In this document: positions 1-7,013 of the stretch, one piece after another
Position numbering within the stretch: the first letter of the stretch is position 1
How the letters are laid out: every line of letters begins with the position of its first letter
Assembly: GCA_046160245.1 (NCBI GenBank)
Contig: JBJXGU010000093.1
Coordinates: 1-16,951 of the forward strand
Reading direction: 5' to 3'
Origin: JAJTFW01 sp046160245
GTDB lineage: Bacteria; Bacteroidota; Bacteroidia; AKYH767-A; OLB10
Length of the DNA stretch: 16,951 bases
Position numbers and translations under genes: made by a program
The notes under the pieces: model-generated
Seen by the model: only the letters and a program-made list of their open reading frames with translations
Told to the model about the DNA's origin: nothing
Databases searched by the model: none

Positions 1-833
1 GTTTGATGTCCGCTATTATGTGGACGAGGTGCAATTTCATTCACCAAAATTTTTCCATCTTTAGTAACAAACATCTCCACGGCTAACACGCCAACCAATT
101 TCATTTTATCGATTACATCACGCGCAATAGTTATCGCTTTTAATTCTTTCTCTTTATCAATTCTTGCCGGACTACATAAAAACTCAACCAGATTTGCTTC
201 TGGATTAAATTCCATCTCCACCACAGGAAAATTACTTATTTGACCGTTCACATTTCTCGAAACGATAACAGCAATTTCCATCGAAAAATCAATCATCTCT
301 TCTACCACATACGATCCATCAAAAACAGATGGAATCTCATCTGCACTTTTCAATTTCATCACGCCTTTCCCATCATAGCCACCGGTTCGCAACTTCAACA
401 TCACTGGAAAATCATTTATCGATTTCGCTAAATCAGTTTTTGAATCCACTAATTTAAACGGAGCTGTTGGAATTCCATTTGAATGATAAAATTGTTTTTG
501 CAATCCTTTATCTTGTACCAATTGCAACAAATGAGGTTGTGGGAAAACAGCAATCCCTTCTGCCTCCAACTGAAGCAATGCTTTTGTATTTACATGTTCA
601 ATTTCGACGGTGATCATACTACATTCCTTTCCAAAAGCGTAAACTGCCTCTTCATTGCGGAAATCGGCGTTAACAAATTGATCACAAAGATTACGGCAAG
701 GTGCATTCGCATCTGGATCCATTACTGAACTACTGATATTCAAGTTAATAGCCTCCTGAATCAACATCCTACCTAGCTGTCCTCCGCCTAAGATTCCCAG
801 ACGAAAATTTTTTCCCGCGCATTTAAAACTCAT
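1..833 (-). CDS. purK: 5-(carboxyamino)imidazole ribonucleotide synthase, N-terminal part (cut by window edge)
   Basis: This is an ATP-grasp enzyme that carboxylates aminoimidazole ribonucleotide with ATP and bicarbonate in de novo purine synthesis, in the cytoplasm. I translated the minus strand from the ATG at 833-831; the frame stays open for 277 codons to the window edge, so roughly the last quarter is missing. Residues 13-23 (GILGGGQLGRM) are the PurK N-terminal nucleotide-fold motif. Residues near 265-276 (NEIAPRPHNSGH) are the family's signature ATP-grasp end. In between, LRTGGYDGKG matches the ATP-binding loop. The start is supported by the motif distance and by a TAnnTTTG box five bases upstream. 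It is divergent from hpt, with 245 bp between them, so both purine genes start from the same intergenic region. No frameshift is seen. The identification is very secure. Confidence 0.96.
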   Translation of the reverse strand, partial: MSFKCAGKNFRLGILGGGQLGRMLIQEAINLNISSSVMDPDANAPCRNLCDQFVNADFRNEEAVYAFGKECSMITVEIEHVNTKALLQLEAEGIAVFPQPHLLQLVQDKGLQKQFYHSNGIPTAPFKLVDSKTDLAKSINDFPVMLKLRTGGYDGKGVMKLKSADEIPSVFDGSYVVEEMIDFSMEIAVIVSRNVNGQISNFPVVEMEFNPEANLVEFLCSPARIDKEKELKAITIARDVIDKMKLVGVLAVEMFVTKDGKILVNEIAPRPHNSGHQ

Positions 834-838
834 GGGGA

Positions 839-846
839 CAAAAATA
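839..846 (-). promoter_or_regulatory. Putative -7 promoter box of purK
   Basis: Read on the minus strand this is TATTTTTG, an exact match to the Bacteroidota -7 consensus TAnnTTTG, followed by only five bases before the purK ATG. I see no TTG at the expected -33 position, so the call rests on the -7 box and its placement. Confidence 0.45.
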
Positions 847-1062
847 CATCGAAAATATTGTCTAATCGGTTTTAAACGAATACAAATGTTTGCCAATGAA
901 TTTTCCGCTTTTTAACACCAAATTTCATCCACAAAAATACAGCTTATAAAACAGTAATGCACTGAATTAAAACACTTCCAATGTAATGTGCGCTACCAAT
1001 TCTCACTCTTCTACTCCACAAGATATAGACAAATTTTAACCCCTTCCTTCACTGCAATTTTA

Positions 1063-1070
1063 TACCTTCG
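1063..1070 (+). promoter_or_regulatory. Putative -7 promoter box of hpt operon
   Basis: TACCTTCG resembles the TAnnTTTG box, with C in the sixth base. It sits eight bases before the hpt ATG at 1079. No clear TTG lies about 20 bases upstream. It would start the hpt-adk-obgE transcript with a leader of only a few bases. Confidence 0.35.
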
Positions 1071-1078
1071 CAGCTCTT

Positions 1079-1615
1079 ATGACCGACGTTAAAGTCCACG
1101 ACAAAATATTTACAACCTTCATCTCAGCCGAGAAAATTCAATCGAGGGTAGCCGAATTAGGAGTTGCTATTGACAAAGATTACAGCGGAAAAAACCCTCT
1201 ATTGATTGGAGTGTTAAATGGTTCTGTCATCTTCATGGCCGATTTACTTCGTAATATTAAAACGCCATGTGAAATCGGTTTTATTCGTGTGAGCAGCTAT
1301 GAAGGCACTTCCAGCTCAGGAAAAGTAAAAAGTATTATGGGGTTGGAAAATGATATTCAAGGTCGCGAAGTCATCATCGTGGAAGATATCATTGACACCG
1401 GTGACACTGCACTTTATTTAATTGAAGAAATAAAAAAGAAAAATCCGGCGAGTATTCGTTTTGCTACTATCCTGCTTAAACCTGAAGCTTTACGTCATAA
1501 AATTCAATGTGACTATGTAGGATTTGAAATTCCACCAGCGTTTGTTGTTGGATATGGCCTCGACTACGACGGATTTGGAAGAAACTTAGCAGATATATAT
1601 CAATTAAAATCATAA
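1079..1615 (+). CDS. hpt: Hypoxanthine phosphoribosyltransferase
   Basis: A cytoplasmic purine salvage enzyme that joins hypoxanthine (usually also guanine) to PRPP to give IMP or GMP. The 178-residue product has the usual length for bacterial HPRT. Residues 98-110 (VIIVEDIIDTGDT) are the type I PRPP-binding motif with the two acidic residues followed by DTGDT. Residues 72-83 (SSYEGTSSSGKV) match the flexible catalytic loop. Lys134 in LLKPEAL and the C-terminal VGYGLDYDGFGRNL correspond to the purine-contacting Lys and the conserved end of the family. It is the first gene of the plus-strand run and is followed by adk after four bases. The start lies just behind a -7-like box. I see nothing abnormal. 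A pure xanthine- or guanine-specific enzyme cannot be excluded from sequence alone. Confidence 0.95.
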   Translation: MTDVKVHDKIFTTFISAEKIQSRVAELGVAIDKDYSGKNPLLIGVLNGSVIFMADLLRNIKTPCEIGFIRVSSYEGTSSSGKVKSIMGLENDIQGREVIIVEDIIDTGDTALYLIEEIKKKNPASIRFATILLKPEALRHKIQCDYVGFEIPPAFVVGYGLDYDGFGRNLADIYQLKS

Positions 1616-1619
1616 TTCC

Positions 1620-2207
1620 ATGTTGAACCTCGTTCTCTTTGGTCCTCCCGGAGCCGGCAAAGGCACGCAAAGTGCTAAACTCATTCATGCTTATCAACTC
1701 GTGCATTTATCGACAGGCGATATTTTCAGAGCAAACATAAAAGGCGGAACTGAACTTGGAACGCTTGCAAAGAGTTATATGGATCAAGGGCAACTTGTCC
1801 CAGATGAAGTAACGATTCGCATGTTAGAGTCAGAAGCGAATAAATCGCCTGAAGCAAAAGGATACATCTTTGATGGATTCCCGCGTACGCCTGCACAAGC
1901 TAAAGCGCTGGATCAATTCCTTGCTTCTAAAAACACAAGCATCACAATGATGTTGGCGTTAGAAGTGGAAGAAGATGAATTAAGGAAACGATTATTATTA
2001 AGAGGTAAAGATTCAGGTCGTGCCGATGATATCGATCCAGCCGTTATTCAAAAACGCATTGATGTTTATCGCAACGAAACAGAACCCGTTCGCGATTTCT
2101 ATCAAGAACAGAAAAAGTATTTTGGAATTGATGGAATCGGAAGTGTGGATGAAATATTTGAGAGGTTATGCGCTGTTATTAATTCAGAATTAAGAATTAA
2201 GAATTAA
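1620..2207 (+). CDS. adk: Adenylate kinase, short form
   Basis: This enzyme interconverts ATP plus AMP and two ADP in the cytoplasm. Residues 8-17 (GPPGAGKGTQ) are the P-loop, residues 31-36 (STGDIF) and 84-90 (FDGFPRT) are the AMP-binding signatures, and GRADDIDPAVIQKRI (133-147) is the short lid seen in kinases without the zinc-binding LID domain. The 195 residues fit the short class. The ATG is four bases after the hpt stop, which implies translational coupling. The last residues (about 188-195, NSELRIKN) are encoded by the heptad repeat of the element at 2187-2342, and the TAA stop lies in its left inverted arm. The native C-terminus has therefore probably been replaced or extended; all catalytic motifs lie well before that point, so activity should be intact. 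Confidence 0.96.
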   Translation: MLNLVLFGPPGAGKGTQSAKLIHAYQLVHLSTGDIFRANIKGGTELGTLAKSYMDQGQLVPDEVTIRMLESEANKSPEAKGYIFDGFPRTPAQAKALDQFLASKNTSITMMLALEVEEDELRKRLLLRGKDSGRADDIDPAVIQKRIDVYRNETEPVRDFYQEQKKYFGIDGIGSVDEIFERLCAVINSELRIKN

Positions 2208-2342
2208 GAATTATAAAAAAGGGGCGGGGGGAATTCTGATCGCGAGGCTTCGCGACTGAATTCTGATCCCGATAGCTATCGGGACTTAATTAAAAAATGG
2301 GGGGAGGGGGAATTCTGAATTCATAATTCTTAATTCTTAATT
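2187..2342. repeat. MITE-like palindromic repeat element between adk and obgE
   Basis: The ends form a perfect 20-bp inverted repeat, 2195-2214 (AATTAAGAATTAAGAATTAT) and 2323-2342. The left arm extends outward as 7-bp GAATTAA units from 2187. Inside are an imperfect direct repeat (A-run, G-run, then GAATTCTGA) at about 2215-2239 and 2292-2318, a third GAATTCTGAT at 2258-2267, a hairpin TCGCGA-GGCT-TCGCGA at 2240-2255, and a perfect 18-bp palindrome at 2267-2284 (TCCCGATAGCTATCGGGA). There is no coding frame. The layout suggests a non-autonomous or fold-back repeat family. It separates genes that otherwise abut, overlaps the adk 3' end, and ends 10 bases before the obgE ATG. The hairpins are not followed by T-runs, so termination is not obvious. 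Confidence 0.8.
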
Positions 2343-2352
2343 AAAAGAAAAC

Positions 2353-3384
2353 ATGTCAGGAACTAACTTCGTTGATTACGTAAAAATTTGTTGTCGCTCG
2401 GGTGCGGGTGGTGCAGGTGCTGTGCATCTACATCGTGACAAGCTTACAGCAAAAGGAGGTCCTGACGGAGGTAACGGTGGTCACGGCGGGAATATTATTA
2501 TCAGAGGAAATTCACAACTTTGGACTTTATTACATCTCAAGTATAGAAAACATGTTATTGCCGATGCAGGTGGTCCAGGAGGAAGTGGATTAAAAACGGG
2601 TGCTGATGGTGAGGATGTAATTTTAGAAGTTCCCATTGGAACGGTTGCACGCGATGCAGAAACTGGCGAAGTACATTTTGAAATTGAACACGAAGGACAA
2701 GAAGAAATTATTGTACCTGGAGGTCGAGGTGGAAAGGGAAATGAATTCTTTAAATCGCCAACACAACAAACGCCACGCTTTGCACAACCCGGCGAACCTG
2801 GACAAGACTTGTGGAAAATTTTAGAATTAAAATTACTAGCCGACGTTGGATTAGTAGGTTTTCCAAATGCTGGGAAAAGCACATTATTATCTGTAGTTTC
2901 TGCTGCTAAACCAGAGGTTGCGAATTATCCTTTCACTACTTTAGTTCCGAATTTAGGGATCGTTGCTTATCGAGATAATAAATCGTTTGTGATGGCCGAC
3001 ATTCCCGGAATTATTGAGGGAGCACATCTAGGAAAAGGATTAGGCTCTCGATTTCTTCGACACATTGAACGTAATTCTGTTTTGCTATTTTTAATTCCAG
3101 TGGATACGGATAATATCATTAAAGAATATGAAATTCTTTTGAATGAATTGCGATTACATAATCCGGAATTATTAGATAAGCGACGAGTTATTGCCATATC
3201 CAAATGCGATATGATTGATGATGAATTGGAGAAAGCTTTGTTAGCTGAAATTCCTAAAGACAAGCAATCGGACGGCACTCCGATTCCTGTTTTATTTATT
3301 TCTTCTGTTGGAAATAAAAATATCATTCAACTCAAGGATGTGTTATGGGATCAAATGAATGAACGCTCCTTTCTTGCTCGATAA
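2353..3384 (+). CDS. obgE: GTPase Obg
   Basis: A ribosome-associated GTPase that acts in 50S subunit maturation and stress or growth control. Residues 1-158 form the glycine-rich Obg fold (GAGGAGAVHLHRDK, GGPDGGNGGHGG, ADAGGPGGSG). The G domain follows: G1 GFPNAGKS at 169-176, G2 YPFTT at 192-196, G3 DIPG at 216-219, and G4 SKCD at 283-286, where the usual Asn of NKxD is Ser. The 343-residue length agrees with Obg proteins that lack the extra C-terminal OCT domain, and the protein ends soon after G5 (ISSV). An A-rich stretch, partly the edge of the upstream repeat element, precedes the ATG. The PAP2 gene follows after five bases. The repeat in front may have changed its leader; the coding sequence itself looks intact. 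Confidence 0.97.
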   Translation: MSGTNFVDYVKICCRSGAGGAGAVHLHRDKLTAKGGPDGGNGGHGGNIIIRGNSQLWTLLHLKYRKHVIADAGGPGGSGLKTGADGEDVILEVPIGTVARDAETGEVHFEIEHEGQEEIIVPGGRGGKGNEFFKSPTQQTPRFAQPGEPGQDLWKILELKLLADVGLVGFPNAGKSTLLSVVSAAKPEVANYPFTTLVPNLGIVAYRDNKSFVMADIPGIIEGAHLGKGLGSRFLRHIERNSVLLFLIPVDTDNIIKEYEILLNELRLHNPELLDKRRVIAISKCDMIDDELEKALLAEIPKDKQSDGTPIPVLFISSVGNKNIIQLKDVLWDQMNERSFLAR

Positions 3385-3389
3385 AAAAG

Positions 3390-3980
3390 ATGGTATTGCC
3401 TACTTGGCTTCTTGAACTCGATACAAAATTAGTATTAGCGATCAATGGCGCACATGATCCGATCCTAGACTTTATCTTTTATTGGGCCAGTAATAAATGG
3501 ACATGGGTCCCTTTTTATGCTTGGCTTTTATACGTCTTGTACAGAAATTACGGAAAAAAAATTGTTTATTTTCTACCCGTAATAGCAGCGATGACTGCGA
3601 CGACTGATCAACTTTCAACACTATTAAAAAATACTACATTACGTTTTCGTCCATGCCATGAGCCAGCTCTTCAAGATTTAATTCATTTGGTTAATAATGC
3701 TTGTGGTGGCAAATATGGATTTGTTAGTTCGCATGCTGCGAATACCATGGCGTTGGCAGTTTTTATTAGTTTAGTTGTACCATCGAAGTATAAAAACCTA
3801 CGACTAGCACTATTCGTATTCGTATTAATAAATGGATACAGCAGGATGTATTTAGGTGCGCATTATCCACTTGATATTCTCTGTGGATGGATTCTTGGAT
3901 TTATTATTGCTTTGCTCTTTTCTTCCTTGATGAAAATTATTTTGAATTCAACAGACCAACTAAAATCAGAGCATGAATAA
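3390..3980 (+). CDS. PAP2-superfamily membrane phosphatase
   Basis: An integral membrane phosphatase of the type 2 phosphatidic acid phosphatase family; substrates are lipid phosphates such as undecaprenyl pyrophosphate or phosphatidylglycerol phosphate. The three active-site motifs are visible in 196 residues: Lys80 with Arg87-Pro88 (K-x6-RP), Ser114-His115, and Ser151-Arg152 with His158 and Asp162 (SRMYLGAHYPLD). The second motif reads SSHA where SGH is usual. Hydrophobic segments near 24-52, 58-72, 110-131, 138-150 and 163-185 fit several membrane helices. It starts five bases after obgE and its end overlaps crcB by eight bases. Which lipid it acts on cannot be told from sequence; recycling of the undecaprenyl carrier is a reasonable inference because such enzymes are frequent in this role. 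Confidence 0.88.
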   Translation: MVLPTWLLELDTKLVLAINGAHDPILDFIFYWASNKWTWVPFYAWLLYVLYRNYGKKIVYFLPVIAAMTATTDQLSTLLKNTTLRFRPCHEPALQDLIHLVNNACGGKYGFVSSHAANTMALAVFISLVVPSKYKNLRLALFVFVLINGYSRMYLGAHYPLDILCGWILGFIIALLFSSLMKIILNSTDQLKSEHE

Positions 3981-4341
3981 TATTCTACTTGTATTTCTAG
4001 GTGGTGGTTTGGGAAGTGTTTTACGATATTTGATTGGCTTGAACATTCAACGAAATTTTTCATTTACAATCCCGTGGCATACGCTCACGGCTAATCTTCT
4101 TGCTGCTGTTCTCGTTGGATTTCTTTCTGGTTTGATGTTATTAAAACCAGGGCAATATGAACAACAACGGATTTTGCTAAGTGTTGGATTTTGTGGCGGG
4201 CTGAGCACCTTTTCTACTTTTACTTTGGAAAATTTTGAAATGATAAAAAGCGGGCAATTTTTATTGGCTTTTGCTTACATACTCATTAGCATTGTTGCTT
4301 GTTTAATTTCGTTCTGGGCAGCATGGCAAATTCAAAAATAA
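3973..4341 (+). CDS. crcB: Fluoride ion channel CrcB/FluC
   Basis: A small dimeric inner-membrane channel that exports fluoride and protects against its toxicity. The 122-residue protein has four hydrophobic segments (about 3-22, 35-57, 66-84 and 96-118). Key family positions are present: the GGxxGSxxRY-type start (GGGLGSVLRY, 10-19), Asn41 in the second helix, and GFCGGLSTFSTF (72-83), which carries the helix break around the central sodium site and the pore-lining Phe residues. The ATG lies inside the PAP2 end (8-bp overlap) and its own end overlaps the next gene. No fluoride riboswitch can precede it in this arrangement, so expression probably follows the operon. Single-gene occurrence fits the homodimeric type. 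Confidence 0.93.
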   Translation: MNNILLVFLGGGLGSVLRYLIGLNIQRNFSFTIPWHTLTANLLAAVLVGFLSGLMLLKPGQYEQQRILLSVGFCGGLSTFSTFTLENFEMIKSGQFLLAFAYILISIVACLISFWAAWQIQK

Positions 4342-5030
4342 TATTCAATTGCAAATTTTATTTATTACTTGTTTTTTTAATACAAGTTAGTTTTAATTCA
4401 TACTCTCAGCCGAAGACAATAGGTTGTTGGTTGAATTATAACAATCAAGTAAGACTATCCGATAAAATTGGACTCATTTTCGATTATCAATATCGAAATT
4501 ATACTTTCATTCACGATTTTGAACAACGTATAATTAGAGGTTCAATGTACTATCGATTGAAAAAATACAATCTGCAATTTTCCGCAGGTGCGGCACATGC
4601 AAATACCACAAAGTACACTGCACGAAATGATGGAAAAATTAATACGGATGAAAATCGACTCTTTCAACAAATACTAGTTGGAAATCATTTTGGAAGCCTT
4701 TACCTAAACCATCGCTATCGGCTGGAACAACGCTATTTTAAAGCTCAAGACATTCTTCGATTTCGCTACAGTCTAAATTTACAATATCCTATTAATAAAA
4801 AAGAAATAGTACCGGGAGCTGTTTATCTTTCACTTACAAATGAAGTATTTATAAATAATAAAAATCCAAATTTTGATCGCTTTCGAACCATAGCAGAAAT
4901 AGGGTATTCCATTTCACCGTCGTTCAGAGTAGAGTCGGGGCTCCTGTGGCAAATTTTAGAAAAGAGTGATCGTTGCCAACTTCGCTTTTCCGTGTTGCAG
5001 ACGATTGATTTTTCAAAGAAACAAGAATAG
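4323..5030 (+). CDS. DUF2490 family protein, probable secreted or outer-membrane beta-strand protein
   Basis: The 235-residue product begins with a charged start and hydrophobic stretch (about 5-22) ending in SYSQ, a typical signal peptide with cleavage before Gln. The mature part alternates short aromatic and charged strands (IGLIFDYQYRNYTFIHDFEQR, shortened here to the DYQYRNY core; LNHRYRLEQRYF; LRFRYSLNLQYP), the pattern of DUF2490, whose members are predicted beta-barrel-like envelope proteins of unknown function in Bacteroidota. The ATG at 4323 overlaps crcB by 19 bp. A TTG at 4299 in the same frame would add eight residues, but gives a poorer signal peptide. It is the last gene of the tightly packed run starting at hpt. 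I assign no specific function. Confidence 0.8.
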   Translation: MANSKIIFNCKFYLLLVFLIQVSFNSYSQPKTIGCWLNYNNQVRLSDKIGLIFDYQYRNYTFIHDFEQRIIRGSMYYRLKKYNLQFSAGAAHANTTKYTARNDGKINTDENRLFQQILVGNHFGSLYLNHRYRLEQRYFKAQDILRFRYSLNLQYPINKKEIVPGAVYLSLTNEVFINNKNPNFDRFRTIAEIGYSISPSFRVESGLLWQILEKSDRCQLRFSVLQTIDFSKKQE

Positions 5031-5205
5031 TCAACGCTCCATTTTAATATTCGCGAGTTACAAAAAGTGTTTACTGATCATCATCATCTCATTCGATTCA
5101 ATATATCTCAGTGTATGTGGCGATTTCCAGCGCAGGAAATCAAGCAATTCCTTTTTCGTAAGATATCCTTCTTACTTAAGAAGACGATAGTAAGTGTAAA
5201 ATGAA

Positions 5206-5430
5206 ATGGGCGCAATTGCTGTTCACAATAGTGAACAATCGTATCGTTATACAGATCTAGAACGCACCCTGATTGGCATCGCTATTCGTCCCGCCTACTC
5301 CAGTGGAGTAAAGGAGGATTTAAAAGAAAATGAATTAGCCAAGGAAAAAGTTGATATTCAAAAGTTAAAGAAATACTTAACGGAAATGGATTTCAACAAA
5401 GTGAAATCTAGTTTACCTTTCAGGACTTGA
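5206..5430 (+). pseudogene. Probable remnant of an AbiEi-family antitoxin/transcriptional regulator
   Basis: A 74-codon open frame whose middle, YTDLERTLIGIAIRP followed by AYSSGV, resembles the segment ERTLIDIAVRP-x-YSGGV that I recall from AbiEi-type proteins (type IV toxin-antitoxin regulators, annotated as predicted regulators of viral defense). The following residues KEKVDIQKLKKYLTEMDF also fit the place where that family has a short helix pair. Full-length members are far longer (about 200 residues or more), with an N-terminal winged helix that is not present here. The frames in 5031-5205 are short and broken. No AbiEii-type nucleotidyltransferase gene is adjacent. I read it as a decayed, truncated copy; recognition is from memory of the motif, so the confidence is moderate. 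A genuine small orphan protein is the alternative. Confidence 0.45.
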
Positions 5431-5441
5431 AGCGTTGCATT

Positions 5442-6827
5442 TTACATATTCATGCAACATTTTTTAAACTTTTTTCCGCTGCCACAAGGACAAAGATTAT
5501 TTCTACCTATTTCCGGCTCTTGCTTTATGTAAGGTGTGCTCTCTGACCATACTTGTAACGGATTATTTTCCTTTGAATTTTTTATTTTCAATTCACTTTT
5601 AATCCTATCTGGAACAATATCAATAAAAAAATACCTGTCCACCAATTCTCGAGCTTTCGACTCATCTATGCCATACGTTTCATTAAACAACCGTTGTTCT
5701 GATGGGTCCACTATATAATCATTTGTTCTTGGCCAATTAAATACAAACATCATTTTCCAAAGATCGCTACCTGCGAAACGTATCATTTCATTTCGGGAAT
5801 ATGCAATATTTTCCAGCATATTATTAAAATATTCGGAAGACAATAATTGCTGTTGATGTAAAAAATCAAAAACAAAATCGAGGCCCCACACTTTACCGAA
5901 AATTTCCAATTTGTTGGAAGCTAAAAAGGTATCCAGTTTATCATCAATATGTTTATCCAATGTTTTTGCGTCAATATAAAACCAATTTTCAACATATTTA
6001 TGTTTACCGAAGACTTCGGTAGAAGCAACAAAATTCCAGATCCATTCAGAAAAAACAAAAGGCAATTGATAGGACTGGAACATGTATTTTAAGAATTGAA
6101 TATTCAATACTATCATGTGTCTTTTACTTCCTCTCTCTATACTTTTCTGAATATCTTCTATCTTTAATTCTCCCTTCAATGTCGCTACCACTTCGTTTAA
6201 AAAGGTTTTGTTATCATCATAACCAAAAGCAAGCATTTGATCAAATAACTTGTCTTCATCAAAATAATTTCCATCTAGTATGGCCTCATAGTACTTTTGA
6301 AGTTGGCTAACAAAAATCGTATTTACAAAAGGATATGCTGCAAATCCAATCAGTTCATCCGACTCATTAATTGGCTTCCAAACCGTTTCTGCATAACTTA
6401 CGGCTTGATCGAAATAACCATGATAAATAAGTTGATACAGCAAACGTTTGGTTAGTACATCGAATGCCGGCACCGGATTTTGTTGAATGAAAGCGATTCT
6501 CTCCTGCAGTTTAGCAACATCTTTTTTATAGATAAAATAGTCGCATAAATCTCGCTCAAGAAATTCAAATCTTTCGCGGTAGTCCTCCAGATCTTTTTGT
6601 TTATACCAATCTACAAAAGACACGATAGTTTCTATTTTATCGTTTTGAAAAAAAACATCGGTGAAATCCTCGAAGATCTCGAGCCAATCTATTTCTAGGT
6701 TAGGGAAATGCTGCATAAGAAATGAAAAGAAAGGATATTGTTCTTCCACTTCAAGTTCATTATAAAAACACTCATACACATCATCGACATCCTTCTCGTA
6801 CCAATTTATAGTGGAATATTGTTTCAT
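5442..6827 (-). CDS. SEC-C zinc-motif protein of unknown function
   Basis: A 461-residue cytoplasmic protein without signal peptide or membrane segment. Its only recognisable part is the extreme C-terminus, RNNLCPCGSGKKFKKCC, a SEC-C motif with zinc ligands Cys446, Cys448, Cys457 and Cys458, as found at the end of SecA and in many unrelated proteins where it binds zinc and mediates contacts. The remaining 440 residues are acidic and unusually rich in Phe, Tyr and Trp, and appear helical, perhaps helical-repeat in nature. The ATG at 6827-6825 is followed directly by coding-like sequence. It diverges from the phosphatase gene and converges on the AbiEi remnant. I do not recognise the N-terminal domain and give no function. 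Confidence 0.85.
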   Translation of the reverse strand: MKQYSTINWYEKDVDDVYECFYNELEVEEQYPFFSFLMQHFPNLEIDWLEIFEDFTDVFFQNDKIETIVSFVDWYKQKDLEDYRERFEFLERDLCDYFIYKKDVAKLQERIAFIQQNPVPAFDVLTKRLLYQLIYHGYFDQAVSYAETVWKPINESDELIGFAAYPFVNTIFVSQLQKYYEAILDGNYFDEDKLFDQMLAFGYDDNKTFLNEVVATLKGELKIEDIQKSIERGSKRHMIVLNIQFLKYMFQSYQLPFVFSEWIWNFVASTEVFGKHKYVENWFYIDAKTLDKHIDDKLDTFLASNKLEIFGKVWGLDFVFDFLHQQQLLSSEYFNNMLENIAYSRNEMIRFAGSDLWKMMFVFNWPRTNDYIVDPSEQRLFNETYGIDESKARELVDRYFFIDIVPDRIKSELKIKNSKENNPLQVWSESTPYIKQEPEIGRNNLCPCGSGKKFKKCCMNM

Positions 6828-6854
6828 GTGATTAACATTTCTGTAAATTCAACA

Positions 6855-6862
6855 CAAATTTA
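6855..6862 (-). promoter_or_regulatory. Possible -7 promoter box of the SEC-C gene
   Basis: On the minus strand this reads TAAATTTG, matching TAnnTTTG, 27 bases before the SEC-C gene ATG. No TTG is seen at the -33 distance, and the region is AT-rich, so a chance match is possible. Confidence 0.3.
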
Positions 6863-6978
6863 AAACAATATCGACACTAATTTTAAAAAGCCTTATCACT
6901 TAAACACAAGTCTTTGTAGCTAGTTGTTTTACAAAAAATTCGTTGGGTTAATATATACTTGTAATTGGTAATAATATA

Positions 6979-7009
6979 TTGATGAGAATACCCTATTTCC
7001 TTACATTTG
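6979..7009 (+). promoter_or_regulatory. Putative -33/-7 promoter of the PafA-like phosphatase gene
   Basis: TTG at 6979-6981 and TACATTTG at 7002-7009 are separated by 20 bases, fitting the Bacteroidota arrangement TTG-N19-21-TAnnTTTG. It is the only promoter in the window where I see both boxes. The ATG follows the -7 box after four bases. Confidence 0.5.
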
Positions 7010-7013
7010 TTGC

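Noticed and set aside
240..728. Two small plus-strand open frames (63 and 81 codons)
   Set aside because: They are antisense to purK, have no domain signal, and purK is clearly the coding strand.
2267..2284. The 18-bp palindrome as a terminator between adk and obgE
   Set aside because: It is not followed by a T-run in either direction, and obgE is expected to be co-transcribed.
2481..2882. 133-codon minus-strand frame inside obgE
   Set aside because: It is the complement of the glycine-rich Obg domain, giving an artificial Pro-rich product.
4299..4325. TTG at 4299 as the DUF2490 start
   Set aside because: It would add residues ahead of a good signal peptide that starts at ATG 4323.
4966..5190. 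74-codon open frame overlapping the DUF2490 gene end
   Set aside because: It begins inside the DUF2490 coding region in another frame and its composition is not protein-like; the rest covers the degraded stretch before the AbiEi remnant.
5434..5458. Stem GTTGCAT / ATGCAAC followed by a T-run as a terminator
   Set aside because: The stem is seven A/T-rich pairs with an 11-base loop and overlaps the end of the minus-strand SEC-C gene; too weak to call.
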